NCBI GenBank assembly: GCA_025331445.1
Contig: JAIWNE010000035.1
Coordinates: 186,001 to 250,000 of the forward strand
Direction: 5' to 3'
Length of the DNA stretch: 64,000 nucleotides
Source: Blakeslea trispora
Taxonomy: Eukaryota > Mucoromycota > Mucoromycetes > Mucorales > Choanephoraceae
The number at the start of each line of letters is the position of its first letter. Within the stretch, counting starts at the first letter, position 1. Shown piece by piece: positions 25,439 to 39,690 of this stretch. The notes under the pieces were generated by a model. That model was given only the letters and a program-made list of their open reading frames with translations. It did no database searches and was not told the DNA's origin. The translations under genes and the position numbers were made by a program.

Positions 25439-26705
25439 ATGGATATTGACCATCAAAGCACATCAGCAAACACAACAGATGATTTCGTCATGCCTTGGTA
25501 AACATATTTTTTTTTTTAGTTTGATATCAAATCATCCTAAAGCTCACCTCACTCACATGCATATACGAAAAAAAAAGGGTTGAAAAATACAGACCTCTTA
25601 AACTCAAAGATGTTGTAGGCAATGAGGATGCTGTTTCTCGTTTAGAGACGATTGCTAGAGAAGGAAATTTACCCAACATTATTTTAACTGTAAGATAACT
25701 TTGCTTTCAATGATATATTCAATTAAGCATGATTTTATAATGAAAGGGTTTACCCGGTATTGGTAAAACAACAAGTATTATGTGTTTGGCACACGATTTG
25801 CTTGGATCATCCTATAAAGATGCTGTACTTGAATTGAATGCATCCGATGAAAGGTAGATAACAATAACACAAGTTCATCTAGAACTCAATCTTTTTTTTT
25901 ATTGTTTTTTTTAGAGGCATTGATGTTGTGAGAACCAGAATCAAAGCATTTGCTCAAAAGAAAGTCACTTTACCTCCAGGCAAACAAAAGATTATTGTGC
26001 TTGATGAAGCAGACAGTATGACAGGTGGTGCTCAACAAGCATTGCGTAGAACAATGGAAATCTATTCAAACACCACTCGATTCGCATTAGCCTGTAATCA
26101 ATCCAACAAAATCATTGAGCCCATTCAATCACGTTGTGCTGTATTGCGTTTCAATCGATTAACTGATGAGCAAATCTTGCATCGTTTACTAGAGATTTGT
26201 GAAATGGAAAAAGTAAGTCTTAAAGAAATTCCTGTAAAAAAAAAAGAAGAAAAAATTCATCTTTTTTTTTCTCCTAAATTAGGTGGATTATACAGATGAA
26301 GGTTTAGAGGCATTGATTTTTACAGCTGATGGTGATATGCGTCAAGCTGTCAATAACTTGCAATCAACACATTATGGTTTCAAGCATGTCAATGCAGACA
26401 ATGTTTTCAAGATCTGTGACCAACCTCACCCTGTTGTCATTCAACATATCTTGAAGTGCTGTTCTGAAGGCAATGTAGATGATGCTGTCAACTGTCTAGA
26501 GCAACTGTATGATGCTGGTTATTCTGCCCTAGATATCATCACGACTATTTTCCGTGTGACTCGAAACTATATTGAGATGAGTGAACAGTTGAGATTGGAT
26601 TACCTAAAGGAAATTGGTTTTACACATATGCGCATTTTAGATGGTCATCAAAGTATCATTCAATTATCAGGCATGGTTGCTAAACTTTGTAACATAAAAC
26701 AATAA
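25439..26705 (+). CDS. RFC4: Replication factor C small subunit (human RFC2 / yeast Rfc4 type)
   Basis: AAA+ clamp-loader subunit that helps load PCNA at primer ends. Five exons: 25439-25497, 25578-25689, 25747-25853, 25915-26212, 26283-26705; 332 aa. RFC boxes: [15 protein letters not shown] (box II), Walker [10 protein letters not shown] (58-66), [15 protein letters not shown], Walker [19 protein letters not shown], sensor 1 [19 protein letters not shown] with the SRC arginine finger, and [12 protein letters not shown]. The [10 protein letters not shown] and KICDQPHP segments favour RFC2/Rfc4 over RFC4/5 paralogues. The acceptor at 25577 lacks a good pyrimidine tract but is forced by frame. 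Convergent with the BZW gene, 37 bp apart. Confidence 0.95.
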
Positions 26706-26742
26706 AGAAAATAGGTTTATGAGAGCTTTTTTTTTATTTTAT

Positions 26743-28220
26743 CTAATCTTCTTCTTCACTACTATCTTCATTTTCTCTCAACCAAGTAATGAAAGGTTCA
26801 ATTTGCTTCAAGAAGAGAGTCTTGCCTTGAGAAAGATGAGCCTTGTCATTCCAGTAAAGAATAGCATTGTCAGACAAGACATCGTTCTTGTAGAGTGTTT
26901 GAATCAAACGACGGAAAGACTTTGTCAACTTGACATCTTCATAACAAGTAGATTGAACCTTCTGTAAGAGTACAATCTCAGTCTTGGGAGAGTTACAGAA
27001 TTCTTCAATCACTTTAGACCATTGGTTAATGGCACGCAACACTTGAGATTCAACTTGATCAGCACGAGAATTCAACAGGTCCACAGTGCTCATCATCGAT
27101 TGCCAGATAATGGCGACAATATCAGCTTCAGTCAAGCCAGCATCCTTGACGTTACTCTTGATCAAACTCAAAACTTCAGCTTCACTAGCTTCTTCATCTT
27201 GCATCTTCTCAGACAGCTCATTCAAGAGAGAACCCTTGATGGAGTTCTTTTTGTTTCTACGGTAATAATCAACCAACTCCTTCATGTCCTCAGCCTCAAA
27301 GTGACGGACCAGACAGTCTTCATCACGCTTGTTGGGAGGGAAGAATTCGACCAGGCGAGAATTCAATCCTTCGGCAGCCAAGGCACGGCCCAACTGCTCA
27401 ATGTTTTGTTCATCAAGAACGGTACGGAAAACGGTGGTAGTGAAGTTCAAGGCATGACCATCCTTGACAAGGTAGTCTTGCAAGAGTACCTTCAAGACAG
27501 AGGCAGGACATACCTGAGTGCTGATAAGGAAACCAGTAGCCTTGGCCAACTTGGCGTTTTCTTCTACTTGCCACTTGTTGATGAATTGCAAAAGGTTCTG
27601 CAAGGTTTCACCAAAAATTCTTTGCAAATACTTGTAACGACGAATCAACTTGTTAAATACATCAACGTATTTTTTGATCACGGCGGCATCATCTTCTGCT
27701 GCAAAAACGCAGAAAGGGCTTCGCTCAGCATCATCGTCAATAATTCCTCCAGGTTCTATTATTAAAAAAAAATAGAACACGTTTAATGTCTCTCCTTGAA
27801 GTTTAAATACGCGTGAGCATATGTTTATATACCTAAAATACCACCAGTAATTAAAATTTCGAAAAGTGCGTCACCGTATTTACGATAGTCAAGAGTGTTT
27901 CCAAGGTTATCAAGTTTGGCAGAAAAAGCGTCGAAATCACCTTCTCTAATAGTTTTAAATTGTGCAAGTAATTGATCTCTAAAAACTATTGTTTTTTTAT
28001 GAGAATTTGATTTCTTTTGTTTTTCATTCTATAAAAGACTTACTCTCAGGCTCGTGCTTAGCGTTTGCTTTTTGAACACCCTAAAAAATCCAAATAAAAA
28101 AAGAGTTGAATATAACAATATCACCAAGAAAGAACCAACACTTACTTTTCTTTGTTTAATTTTTACACCATGTAAGACGGGTTTAGAATTAGTAGAAGCC
28201 TGGGGTTGGGTAGAATTCAT
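26743..28220 (-). CDS. eIF5-mimic protein (BZW1/2 family translation regulator)
   Basis: W2-domain protein that mimics the eIF5 C-terminal domain, binds eIF2 and raises start-codon stringency in animals. Exons (minus): 28220-28146, 28080-28044, 27976-27833, 27755-26743; 422 aa, close to the animal length. Family blocks: YRKYGDALFEILITGGIL, CVFAAEDD, FNKLIRRYKYLQ, and a C-terminal W2/HEAT domain with VLLQKVQSTCYEDV and the aromatic/acidic end FITWLRENEDSSEEED. The N-terminus is basic (VKIKQRK). Saccharomyces lacks this protein, so its presence fits an early-diverging lineage. Intact. Confidence 0.93.
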
Positions 28221-29204
28221 GTATATGCTAAAGACAGTTCTCTTTTTCTCTCTTATTTTTTCAAAGGTCCTTTTTCTTTGCGTCCGAAAGCAAGTAAATG
28301 AAGAAAGAAAGAAGAAAAAAAAAAGGAAAAAAAAATCTTTTCTATTAATATGATTTCTTTTTTAAAGTTTACATGTAACCAATCAAAAAAGCGATGTACT
28401 TGTAACCCAAACATTTTAAACTGACTTTAAATCGAGGAGAGAATACCTTTGCACCTAAATGATCTTGACCCAAAGGTGACTTTGTCTGTTCTGTCACAAA
28501 TGATTAAACTGTGCACCTTGACAACAGAACAGAAGTCAGCATACTATGCTGGATAACCTGAAATATCTAGCTTGAACAACAAGAGATAGTGTTATCTCTT
28601 GATCGAAATTTTGCTTGGTGGGAGCCTAAACCACTCTATTGATTTGCGCTAAAAAAATTTCGGCCAGTCACATTACCGAGAGTAATTTATACTACGCTTT
28701 GATAAAGTCAAGTTTGTTAATCCCCCCTCTCTCACTCAAATAGTTTAACATCTCTACTAAATTATGTTTTCCTTCTTATTGACTTGACAAGAAAAAAAAA
28801 AGAAAGTGGATATATTTGAACTATGACTTTGAAGAAAAAAAGAACCTTTTCTCTGTCAATATTGAGAAAAAAGAATACAACATTCGACTGTTTGTTAGAA
28901 GAGCAGCAGGTTTAATTCAAGTGCTTCTTGACCTTCCTTTCTGGTACGATAGGATACGAATGACAAGCCCTCCTTTCTCTCTCTCTTTTTTTTTCTTCTA
29001 GATTTGATATTGTCATAGGCTCCATTGAATCAATAAGCGGTATCGATCTCAATTTATGCAATTTTTCTCTAGGACTGGTTTGGTCTGAGCACAGAAAAAA
29101 ATAATAATTGAGTCGTAAACAAAACTCAGCAACGCGTAAATAAATCGACGCGTCCAACTTTTTTTTTTTTTTAATATTTTCTCTTTCTCTCTTTTTTCTG
29201 TATT
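28221..29204. promoter_or_regulatory. Divergent promoter region between BZW and FANCI
   Basis: 984 bp separating two outward-facing genes, so both promoters must lie here or inside the genes. The sequence just before the FANCI start (29150-29200) is a T/C-rich leader. No clear TATA box or coding sequence was seen. Confidence 0.45.
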
Positions 29205-31569
29205 ATGGACATTCAAATATTAAAATATAGTAAACAATCAAACAAGCAACAACTTTCTGAATTCTTGAATGAACAACCAGAAGGCGAAGTAAATAATTAA
29301 AATAAAATACGCTTTTTTTTTTATCAAATTTCATTTATTTTGGGAATGTTTTTGAGAACTCAGTCTTGTTTTATTATATAGCTTATTGGATTAGTACGAT
29401 CAAAATTAGATGATTACCAAGCTAGTAATGATGTAGATCCAATTCTACTGCTAAGAGCCATCATTCAAGGTATCTTATTCTTAAGAAAAAAAAACGATGG
29501 ATACATGAATTGTGATTAAAATAACAAAAAAAAACAAGGCTCTCCATTAGAAGGAGGTCAAGATTGTCTTCAACGTAGATTTATGTTACTTAAATGTATC
29601 ATTGAATGGTATGATAATACTCAACAGGCATTGTCTCTCTCTCTAATTTCTTTTCCTTCTCAAAAGGTTAAGTATAGAAGATAAAGATATACCCGAGAAA
29701 TCAAAGCAAGCCTCTCTTGTTGTGAATTTGATCCAACCAGAAGTAAGAAGAGAGAGAGATAGAATTGGATAAAGATGAAACTTAGCCATGATGATTAGAT
29801 TGAAAGTTTACCTACAACAATGCTAAGTGAATTGGCTCAAATGATTACCGACATCATTGCAGAGACAAAGCCAATTCAACTACGCATGCTGGATATTTTC
29901 TCTAAAATTTGGAATGTCTTGGCCGCAGCAGATAAATTCAATGAACTGGGAAATGTGTTTGATTGCTTGTTGGAAGCAAAATGGCATAGTAGTATGATTG
30001 TAGGCATGTCTTCTGCCCTGAATGATATGGAGTTATCAAAGCATCAATTAGAGGCTGTTTTGAATTACATGCTTAGGTAAAAAGAAAAAAAAGAAAAAAA
30101 GGATGTCCTTTTTTTAATGCATTGCAAATTCACTTATAACAAACAGAAAATTATCAGATATTGAACTAGAGGAAATGCCACCTTTCATCTATCAATTATT
30201 ACTTATATCTCGCAAGGTAGTTTATGTATTTCAAACACACATGCACACAGAGTAAAAATTCTAATCCATTCATTAGGGATATAAACGTCTTATTTTGAAC
30301 GGCATTCTTAATTTCTTTAATCAAGAATCTGAAAACGAGGAATTAAGGTAAAAGAGAAAAATCGAGATCTTTTTCTCATAGCGTATTTATACCCACTCTA
30401 TTTAGTCAAATTGAAAGTACAGTCATGCTTCATTTATCTTTTGCATTAAAGCAAGATCAAGAACTTGGCAATGAACTCATCAAGCTGATCAAAGCCAATA
30501 AATCAAGCCAACTTGAAGTCTTCAGTATGGCCTGTCTCTTGACAGCTGCCAGAATTCATCGCCTTCAAGACGCCATCTTTGATTTGTTCAAGGCAAACAT
30601 CATGTCTGTCTATAGAGACAATGAAAAACTAGAACGATGTTATTGGATACTTGATTATTCTTCATTAGAGGCGGATCGATTTGGCCAGGTCTTGTTGGAG
30701 GTGACTGAGAAATCAGCTACCTCAGGATGGGATCAGGTCATTCAAAGCTTGACTCAGCTTTCGTTGATCTTGATCGATACAGCCACGAGTTATGGTAGTT
30801 TCTTTCAGACCCATCAAATCAAAACAAGAAGCAGTATGAAGGAGCAGATGGGACCTATGGACAAGGTAGCCAATTTGGGTACCAATATCCTGTTACGTTT
30901 ATTTAGGTATCATGAGATTGTGCAAAGTGAAATCTTGGAACAAATTACTTCTCGTATTGTCTCGAGGTCTTCAAGTACACTTCAGTTTCTGAGTCTTTTG
31001 GCTACCATCATCAAAGATTATCCAGATACAGTAGACAAGTACTTGGTGAACGTAAGTATCTGAATCACATCTATACCATTTGAATTCCAATTTTTTTTCT
31101 GTAGATTAAAGATACTTTGGATTTCTTGTCCTTTTTACCATTATCTACAGCAGAACGTTTATTGCATGCTGTTCAACCTATTTCTAAATCAAGTGAACAA
31201 TTTAGAGATGGGTTAATTCTTGTGCTTCGAAAGAGTTTGTTTGCAAAGTAAGAAAAAAAAGCCCCATCTTACCAAGACAAAAAGGCTCTCTACTGACTCT
31301 TTAAAAAAGGGATCTAGATGGTCGTGAAATGGCTGTTCGGGGATTCTTGAATATTCTAGATGAACAACTCAATGAACTCAAGAACGAACAAGATTCTGGG
31401 CAATTGCTTGTAGCACAAGGTATTGCTTTTGAAGTACTGGGTCTTTTGAGAAGATGTTTTGGTCAACAATGCGAAATTAGAACATGTGCCTATCATGGTT
31501 TAGGATCGTTAAGTCAAGAACATCCTACATTTGCTGGTGATATTTTTGATTTATTGTATACGCAGGTAT

Positions 31570-31646
<77 letters not shown>

Positions 31647-33978
31647 ACCCATCTATTTCTATTGTTATATTGATGGTTGGATTTAGTTTAACAGAGTGTA
31701 TGAAAAAGATGCAACCATCTTGAATCCTATTCGATTAGAACAATGTGTAGAGAATGCCACCAATGGAGGTTATCCAAAGATTGTTGAGCCTGTTCATTTA
31801 CTCTTGAAAAGCTTGGTAACATCTTTTCGAGCTGCCTCTACCACAGATACAACATCTGTCATTGCAGAAACCATGGATCGATTCAATGATCAAATGCTCT
31901 CCTTGATCCATCGTCTTGCCCATGCTAAATTAGAAGATTTCGAACTAGACAAAACATCCAGTTTTGATATGGCAACACATGTTGGACTTCGAAATCATCT
32001 GTATGCCCAGTTGATGTTGGGTGTGCTTGAGGTAGGGATAGATAAATCAGGATTGAAGCCACATCACTAACGCATGTCTTTCTAGATATCCATGGAATAT
32101 GTTTCCATGACACATGGTATATCCGATTCCGTAGAGACCATTCTGAATCTATTCCGTCAACGAAAATCCATTGAAACCATCCTCAAGGAGAACTCAACCA
32201 ACGAAAAGGGCAAAAAGATGAACCAAACGATTCCTACTTGTGCCAGTCTCGAGTTCTTTTCCAAGATCTTCCAAACCATCTTTGTTCAAGACCCAACAGG
32301 ATCCATCCTTGATTTACGCTCCGATATTGATTTTGTTCATTTCATTATCACACATACATTCGATAGTCTCAAACAGGTAAATGCGTGTTCATTCTTGGAT
32401 TTGCAAACTGACTTCCCCCGATTATGTTCTAGGCCATTGATGATGTCTATTGTCATCAAGATGATCAACATTTTCAAAACAGTGTCATCTTGTGTCAAAC
32501 TTATCTATCCATCCTGAAGCAAGAAGATTCCGATAGTACATTTGCCAATCAAACCAATAAAAAGGCAAGTACATCCGCCTTAAGTTCCATCGCCCTCTCC
32601 CTTCGATCCACCCTTGAGATCGTCAGTCATGTCTGGCCAAATCGATGGGCTGAGTTTCTCAAACAAGTCCTTGCCAGTCCTGATCATCCCTTTCAAAGCA
32701 AGAACAAGGTGATGCTGGCATTCAGTATGGAGCTCAAGGAAGTCATCCTCAAGTACCTCTCTGGACGTACGCCCATCTATCGTGAAGCATCTCATGTGAT
32801 GCATGTCTGTGCGTTCTTGTGCCACAAGTTTCAAAGAAAAGAGGATGATTTCACAGTACGCGCCAATACGATGGTGCAATGGTTAAATGAGTTGGCCAAG
32901 GAAAGACCGGTGGAGGATGCAGGGTTAGTGAAGGATATGGTGGGTCTGTTGATTTCGTTGTGTGCCGATATAGGTGAATTTGATGTGATTCAAGATATCT
33001 GTGAAGATATCCATCGGTTTGTAGGTGATTTGGATGCCTCAGCAGAAGAAGAGCATATGGAAGAAAGTCTGTCTTATCAAATGATCAATCAAAAGACATT
33101 CTCTGTTATTTTATCCAAAGTGTTTGAGTTCCTGGATGCTTCCTTTGATGATCTTACTTGGTGTATTGGTCGACTTAAGCTATGTGGTAAGTTGAACGTT
33201 TTCTTATAAAAAAAGGCTTATCACTCACTTTACAGAATAGCTGCTGAAGATAGCGATGATGATGATGAAAAGATAACACAGCAATTTGAGGCTCAAGTGT
33301 GTAAGAGATTGACTTCACTCATTTTGATTACAAGTCAACTTGTCAAATCGATCTTGACAGATGCTCATGCCGAGAGTTTATTCAAGACAACCACAAAAAC
33401 CTATAAAACATTACATACACTTGTGAAATACGTAAGCTTCATTTCTTTCCATGCCATCATATGCTCACACATGTCTTTGATAGAAACTCTCGTTTCCTTT
33501 AGACATTTCTCCTGAATTCATCCATGTCATCAGCAAAGCAGGCATAGAGATCACAGACAGAATGTATAAATTCTTGACTGTCTATGGTCAATCTCAAGCA
33601 ACAGACACAAAGAATCGAGGCAAGAACAAGGGCAAACAGAAACAAATCAATCTCAAGCAAAAAGCCAGAATTCAGCGAGAGACCAAGATGATTCCAAACT
33701 TGATTTTTGGTGTTGAACAATTTGAGCGACATCTTATTCAGCTCAGTAGAAAATCAAAGGTGGATTTTATGCAATACATGAAACGGAGTACCTCACGTGA
33801 TTTCAAGATTCAAGTGGATAGAGTCTATGAAGATGCGTCGGATGAAGAAGAAAAAGAACAAGAACAAGAACAAGAAGAAGAAGAGGAAGAAGAAGAGGAA
33901 GAGAATTTAAAGCGTAGAGAAGAAGAAGAAGAAGAAAATCAACCGAGTGGATCCAATAAGAGGGCCAAGAGAACATAG
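29205..33978 (+). CDS. FANCI: FANCI homologue (Fanconi anemia ID2 complex subunit)
   Basis: Partner of FANCD2 in the monoubiquitinated clamp that marks DNA interstrand crosslinks. Fifteen exons: 29205-29288, 29382-29469, 29539-29608, 29667-29742, 29799-30076, 30147-30216, 30277-30347, 30406-31051, 31105-31247, 31310-31565, 31687-32031, 32086-32376, 32433-33186, 33241-33431, 33484-33978; 1285 aa (human 1328). Similarity spans the whole length: ELEEMPPFIYQLLLISRKG, QIESTVMLHLSFALKQDQEL, LEDFELDKTSSFD, IPNLIFGVEQFERHLIQLS and STSRDFKI near the end. The segment LILVLRKSLFAKDLDGRE aligns with the human K523 region; the lysine is residue 504 (codon 31231-31233). The C-terminus is a long Glu-rich tail with a basic end (NKRAKRT). 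Intron 10 carries a 72-T run. Confidence 0.93.
31572..31643. repeat. Poly(T) tract of 72 nt in FANCI intron 10
   Basis: An uninterrupted run of T on the plus strand directly after the donor site (gtatag) of the intron between 31565 and 31687. It makes up most of that intron. Length in the true genome may differ because such tracts are prone to polymerase slippage. Confidence 0.95.
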
Positions 33979-34022
33979 AAATGTTACAATGAGGATAACA
34001 CATGCGCATATTCAATCTGTGT

Positions 34023-36021
<1,999 letters not shown>

Positions 36022-36357
36022 TTCTTGGATAGAAAAGAGAGAGATAGAAAAAAGACATGAAAAAAAAAGTGACTCCCCTTTCTCTCGGATCGGACTATCG
36101 GATTCATGTCAAGAAATGCCAAAAAAAAGGAAGCTACCCTATTCGCCTTATTTAAGAAAAGGGTGTTTTTTTGAGAAATGCCACTCTTCAGTCGAGTGAT
36201 ATTTTAGCGTCTGTAGCGATGACAGGTTCAAAGAATTGCTATTCTTGTATCAAATAACTCTTTCAATCAAGCGACTTGCTGTATCAAGTAAAGAAATCAG
36301 AGAAACAATAATTAAGAAGAAAGACCTAAGTTTGATAATAATGAAAAAGGGGGGATC

Positions 36358-36390
<33 letters not shown>

Positions 36391-36727
36391 CAATAGATAC
36401 TCTGGTTCATAACAAGAAAATAGATCATGTGACATTCTAGTGAATATGTTACTCTAGTGAACAATCACGACGCGAACCTGAACCCATTTTATAAGCCAAT
36501 CAAATGCCTTGAAAAAAAATTCCTATATTTTTTTAAGAAAAAAGATTTTCTCAACTAAAAAAGAAATGAGGACGTGATACACACACACACACATACACAC
36601 ATATACACTCTTTTTTTTATTTCTTTTATTTTCTCTTAAAAGCATTCTCTCTCTCACACTCTCTCTTTTTTTCTTACTTTGGAATCAACCTTTTCTTTTT
36701 TTTTAATAAAGAAGAAAAAAAGTTGTC
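36022..36727. promoter_or_regulatory. Divergent promoter region between AAA ATPase and Cdc20, with AG and AC microsatellites
   Basis: 706 bp between outward-facing genes. It contains an (AG)n run at about 36365-36391, an (AC)n stretch at about 36579-36604 and a T/C-rich leader immediately before the Cdc20 ATG. No coding signal. Confidence 0.5.
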
Positions 36728-38431
36728 ATGTCTTCCACTGCTTTAGAGTCTGGTAGAGAGAGATCTACTAAAGGTCGATCTGCTTCTCCTATTCGAAAGT
36801 ATCTATCTTCAGTTCCCAATGATACCACCAAAAAAGTCTTGACTTCTACTGACAACAACAAACCTATGAAAAAGAAAGACGATACACAAAAGACATTTCA
36901 TCAATTCTATTATGCCAAAAGACCATCTACAGCCGTACCTAAAGACAGTCAACACCCTGTTCTCTATTCTGCTGAACCCAGCAAGTCGACATTGACGAGA
37001 CCACCTCTCTTGAAGCGTTCTCATTCTGCCAGTTCAAAATTAGATACAGTCAATCAACAATGGCTTCAACGCGCCTTACCTCCTAGTAAAAAGATGTGCA
37101 GCAACCAACCTGTAAAATAGTGTATACTTTCTCTTTATAGCCTACTCATTCTTTTTGTTTTGCTATAGTATGATCGACATGCACCTAAAATTACAGACAT
37201 GGCCTCTGCTCAGTTTATTATGCAACTTAAAGATGAATCGAATTGTATATCTGAACAGATAGCCAAGGCTGTCGGCATCGATCCCTCCAAGCGTATCTTG
37301 AGCTATACACCACCTCCACCCATCTCCAAGTCCATCATGAAAAATGGACCTAAAGATATCCTCAAAACCTATACATCCACTCAATCCAAACGACATATTC
37401 TGTCTACGCCTGAAAAGATCTTGGATGCACCTTATATAGCAGATGATTATTACCTGAATGTGTTGGACTGGTCCAAGCACAATGTAGTCGCTGTTGCCCT
37501 CGATAAGGCCGTCTATCTCTGGAATGCCAACAATGGGACCATTCGAGCACTCAACTATGATGATGATGACGCAGTGACCTCTGTTAACTGGTCAGGTGAT
37601 GGTGCTTACCTCTGTGTGGGTACTACTTCAGGCGACAGTCAGATCTGGGATGTAGAGTCCAATCACAAATTGCGTTCTATGCGTGGACAGAAGGGTCGTA
37701 TTGGTGTATCTGCCTGGGATAAGCATGTTGTCTCGACAGGCGCTGGTGACAGTAGTATCTTTAGTCATGATGTACGTGTCAAATCACATGTGATTCGTAA
37801 GCTCTATCATCATGAAGAAGAAGTCTGTGGTCTCAAATGGCGTTGGGATGGTCAGTTGTTGGCTAGTGGTGGTAATGATAATACAGTCAACATTTGGGAT
37901 GTTCGTACCACCACTCCTAAACATACCAGAAGAAAGCATGTGGGTGCTGTCAAGGTAAGTTAGCCTACAATTGTGATATTCTATGACTCATCCAAATAGG
38001 CGCTTGCATGGTGTCCTTGGACGCATAACATGTTGGCTACAGGAGGTGGTCGTGATGATAAAAAGATTCATTTTTGGGATAGTACCAGCGGTTCTTGCCT
38101 CAAGACAATTTCACCAGGATCTCAAGTCACTTCACTTCATTGGTCTCAACATTACAAGGAAATCGTCTCTACCCATGGTCTACCACACAATCAGATCACT
38201 GTCTGGGACTATACCAGTCTTCAAAAGATCATCGATATCCCTGCTCATGATTCACGTATCTTACATTCAGCCCTTAGTCCTGATGGTCAAGTGTTGGCTA
38301 CTGCTGCAGCTGATGAAAACCTCAAGTTCTGGAGAATCTTTGAGTCTGATGGAAAGGCACGTCTTGGTTCAGATACACGTTCTTTGGTTGAAAGAAAGGA
38401 ACTCAAGAGAAGTAACACTGCTATTCGTTAA
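36728..38431 (+). CDS. CDC20: Cdc20/Slp1-type activator of the anaphase-promoting complex
   Basis: WD40 co-activator that recruits securin and cyclin B to APC/C and is the target of the spindle checkpoint. Three exons: 36728-37111, 37169-37954, 38000-38431; 533 aa. The N-terminal ~170 residues are basic and disordered. RILSYTPPPP resembles the Cdc20 IxxYxPxxP-like checkpoint region, and PEKILDAPYIADDYYLNVLDWS is the family signature entering the seven-blade propeller (NTVNIWDVRT, KIHFWDS and others). The protein ends NTAIR, so the C-terminal Ile-Arg tail that docks on APC3 is present. A C-box is only weakly visible (YDRHAPKI). Cdc20 is favoured over Cdh1 by ILDAP...DDYYLN and ILSYTP. Confidence 0.92.
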
Positions 38432-38774
38432 ATTATATTCTTATATGGGTTTTATATATATATACACACACACAAAAAAAAGTTATTATTATGATTGTGA
38501 TAAACAAAATGCATTCATGCTTGGAACAATATCCCCCCCCTCCCCTTCCCCTTCCTTATAAAGTAAATTATAAAGGTTTCCCCAAAAGTGACCATCCTGC
38601 CATGGGCCATAGAGTGATTCCGTTCCGAACAAAGGGGTGATCATTCTATTGAAATGAATGAAACAAGCTAAATGCATTGGATGTATGGATGAACGGTATG
38701 GATTCTTGAGGAGGCGTGAAAGGATAGAGAGGAATGGACTGTCTAGCATCAGATAGACTGTATGGGTGATGAGT

Positions 38775-39263
38775 TCAATGTCTATAGGATAAGATAAGAG
38801 GGGATACATACGCATGGGTTTGCTTTTGATGCCTCTTTAAGGTCGAGTTTCGTGTAAAACCTTTATCGCATGTCTCGCAAATATAAGGTCGTTTTCCAGA
38901 ATGTGTCTTGCGATGTCTTGCTAAAGAAGAAGACTATCATACACTACATGAGCTTATGCTCCTTCCAAATACTTTGAATCTAAACAACCTTACATCACTG
39001 AATGATTTCTGACAATGGGAACATACATGAGGTCGTTCACCTGTATGTGTTCTCACATGGACTGTCAAGGCAGATCGTTGTATGAATTGTTTATGACAAT
39101 CCTTCCATTGACAACAATAAGGTCGTTCTCCTGTATGAATTCGTTTGTGTCGTACGAGATCTGATTTCCTTGTGAAACTCTTGAGACATGCATTGTTCCA
39201 ATAACATACAAAAGGCCGTTCTTTTTGATGTAAAGGTGTATTCAATAGATAGGAAATATCCAT
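38775..39263 (-). CDS. Four-finger C2H2 zinc-finger protein
   Basis: Probable sequence-specific DNA-binding protein. Two exons (minus), 39263-38994 and 38933-38775; 142 aa. Four tandem fingers fill almost the whole protein: [13 protein letters not shown]...[17 protein letters not shown]...[17 protein letters not shown]...HRKTH (finger 3 spans the intron) and [10 protein letters not shown]...HQKQTH, joined by TGERP/SGKRP linkers. Fingers 1 and 2 have wide Cys spacing (C-x5-C and C-x4-C) with an internal Trp, like GLI/Zap1-type pairs. No separate activation domain is visible, so an upstream exon may be missing. Confidence 0.85.
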
Positions 39264-39429
39264 GATTTAGAAATGAACGAAAACAAGAAGAAAAGAAGGG
39301 AAATTAAATTCCCCAAGATAAATTGGGTTCCATTTGTTGTCTTGATGAAGCTTTGTCACTCAGCTCCATTAGATTGTAACAAAGTCAATAGAAATACCTT
39401 TAAACAGTAAGAAATGATGTGCATATTTT

Positions 39430-39690
39430 TATTTTTTAGAGAATGGCGCATGCTTAAAACTCAAAATGCCCTTGTTGTTGCATACGTTTTTTTTTATTGA
39501 GCTGTATGGTTTCAGTCTCCAGGCACATCCCCCAGCAGGCTTGATTTCCATGGCTACTATTTCAATTGCTTGCTGCTTGTCTTTGTTGTCTGACAGATGA
39601 CCCTTCAAAAGCAAATCAATGCTTTGAACCATCACATAATGCGATACTCCTCCATACTCACACCAGTGAATTTATATACCACGACTCACC
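39430..39690 (-). pseudogene. Fragment of the IDL...EIK multigene family (copy A)
   Basis: Minus strand reads QSIDLLLKGHLSDNKDKQQ, IEIVAMEIKPAGG, WRLKPYSSIKK. It is closely related to the plus-strand copy at 42080-42215 (QSIDLL versus RSIDLL, AMEIKPAG in both) and to the longer gene at 53078-55180. Upstream nucleotides also match (gagtatggaggagtatcgcat-like versus the 42055 region). The fragment has no start, is cut after the EIK block and is non-functional. Confidence 0.65.

Noticed and set aside
27022..27765. A 247-codon plus-strand frame opposite BZW
   Set aside because: Antisense shadow of a strongly conserved coding exon; no start context or domain.
33803..34015. Minus-strand frame opposite the FANCI end as a gene
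   Set aside because: It is the antisense of the Glu-rich FANCI tail; the Leu-rich translation is a shadow.
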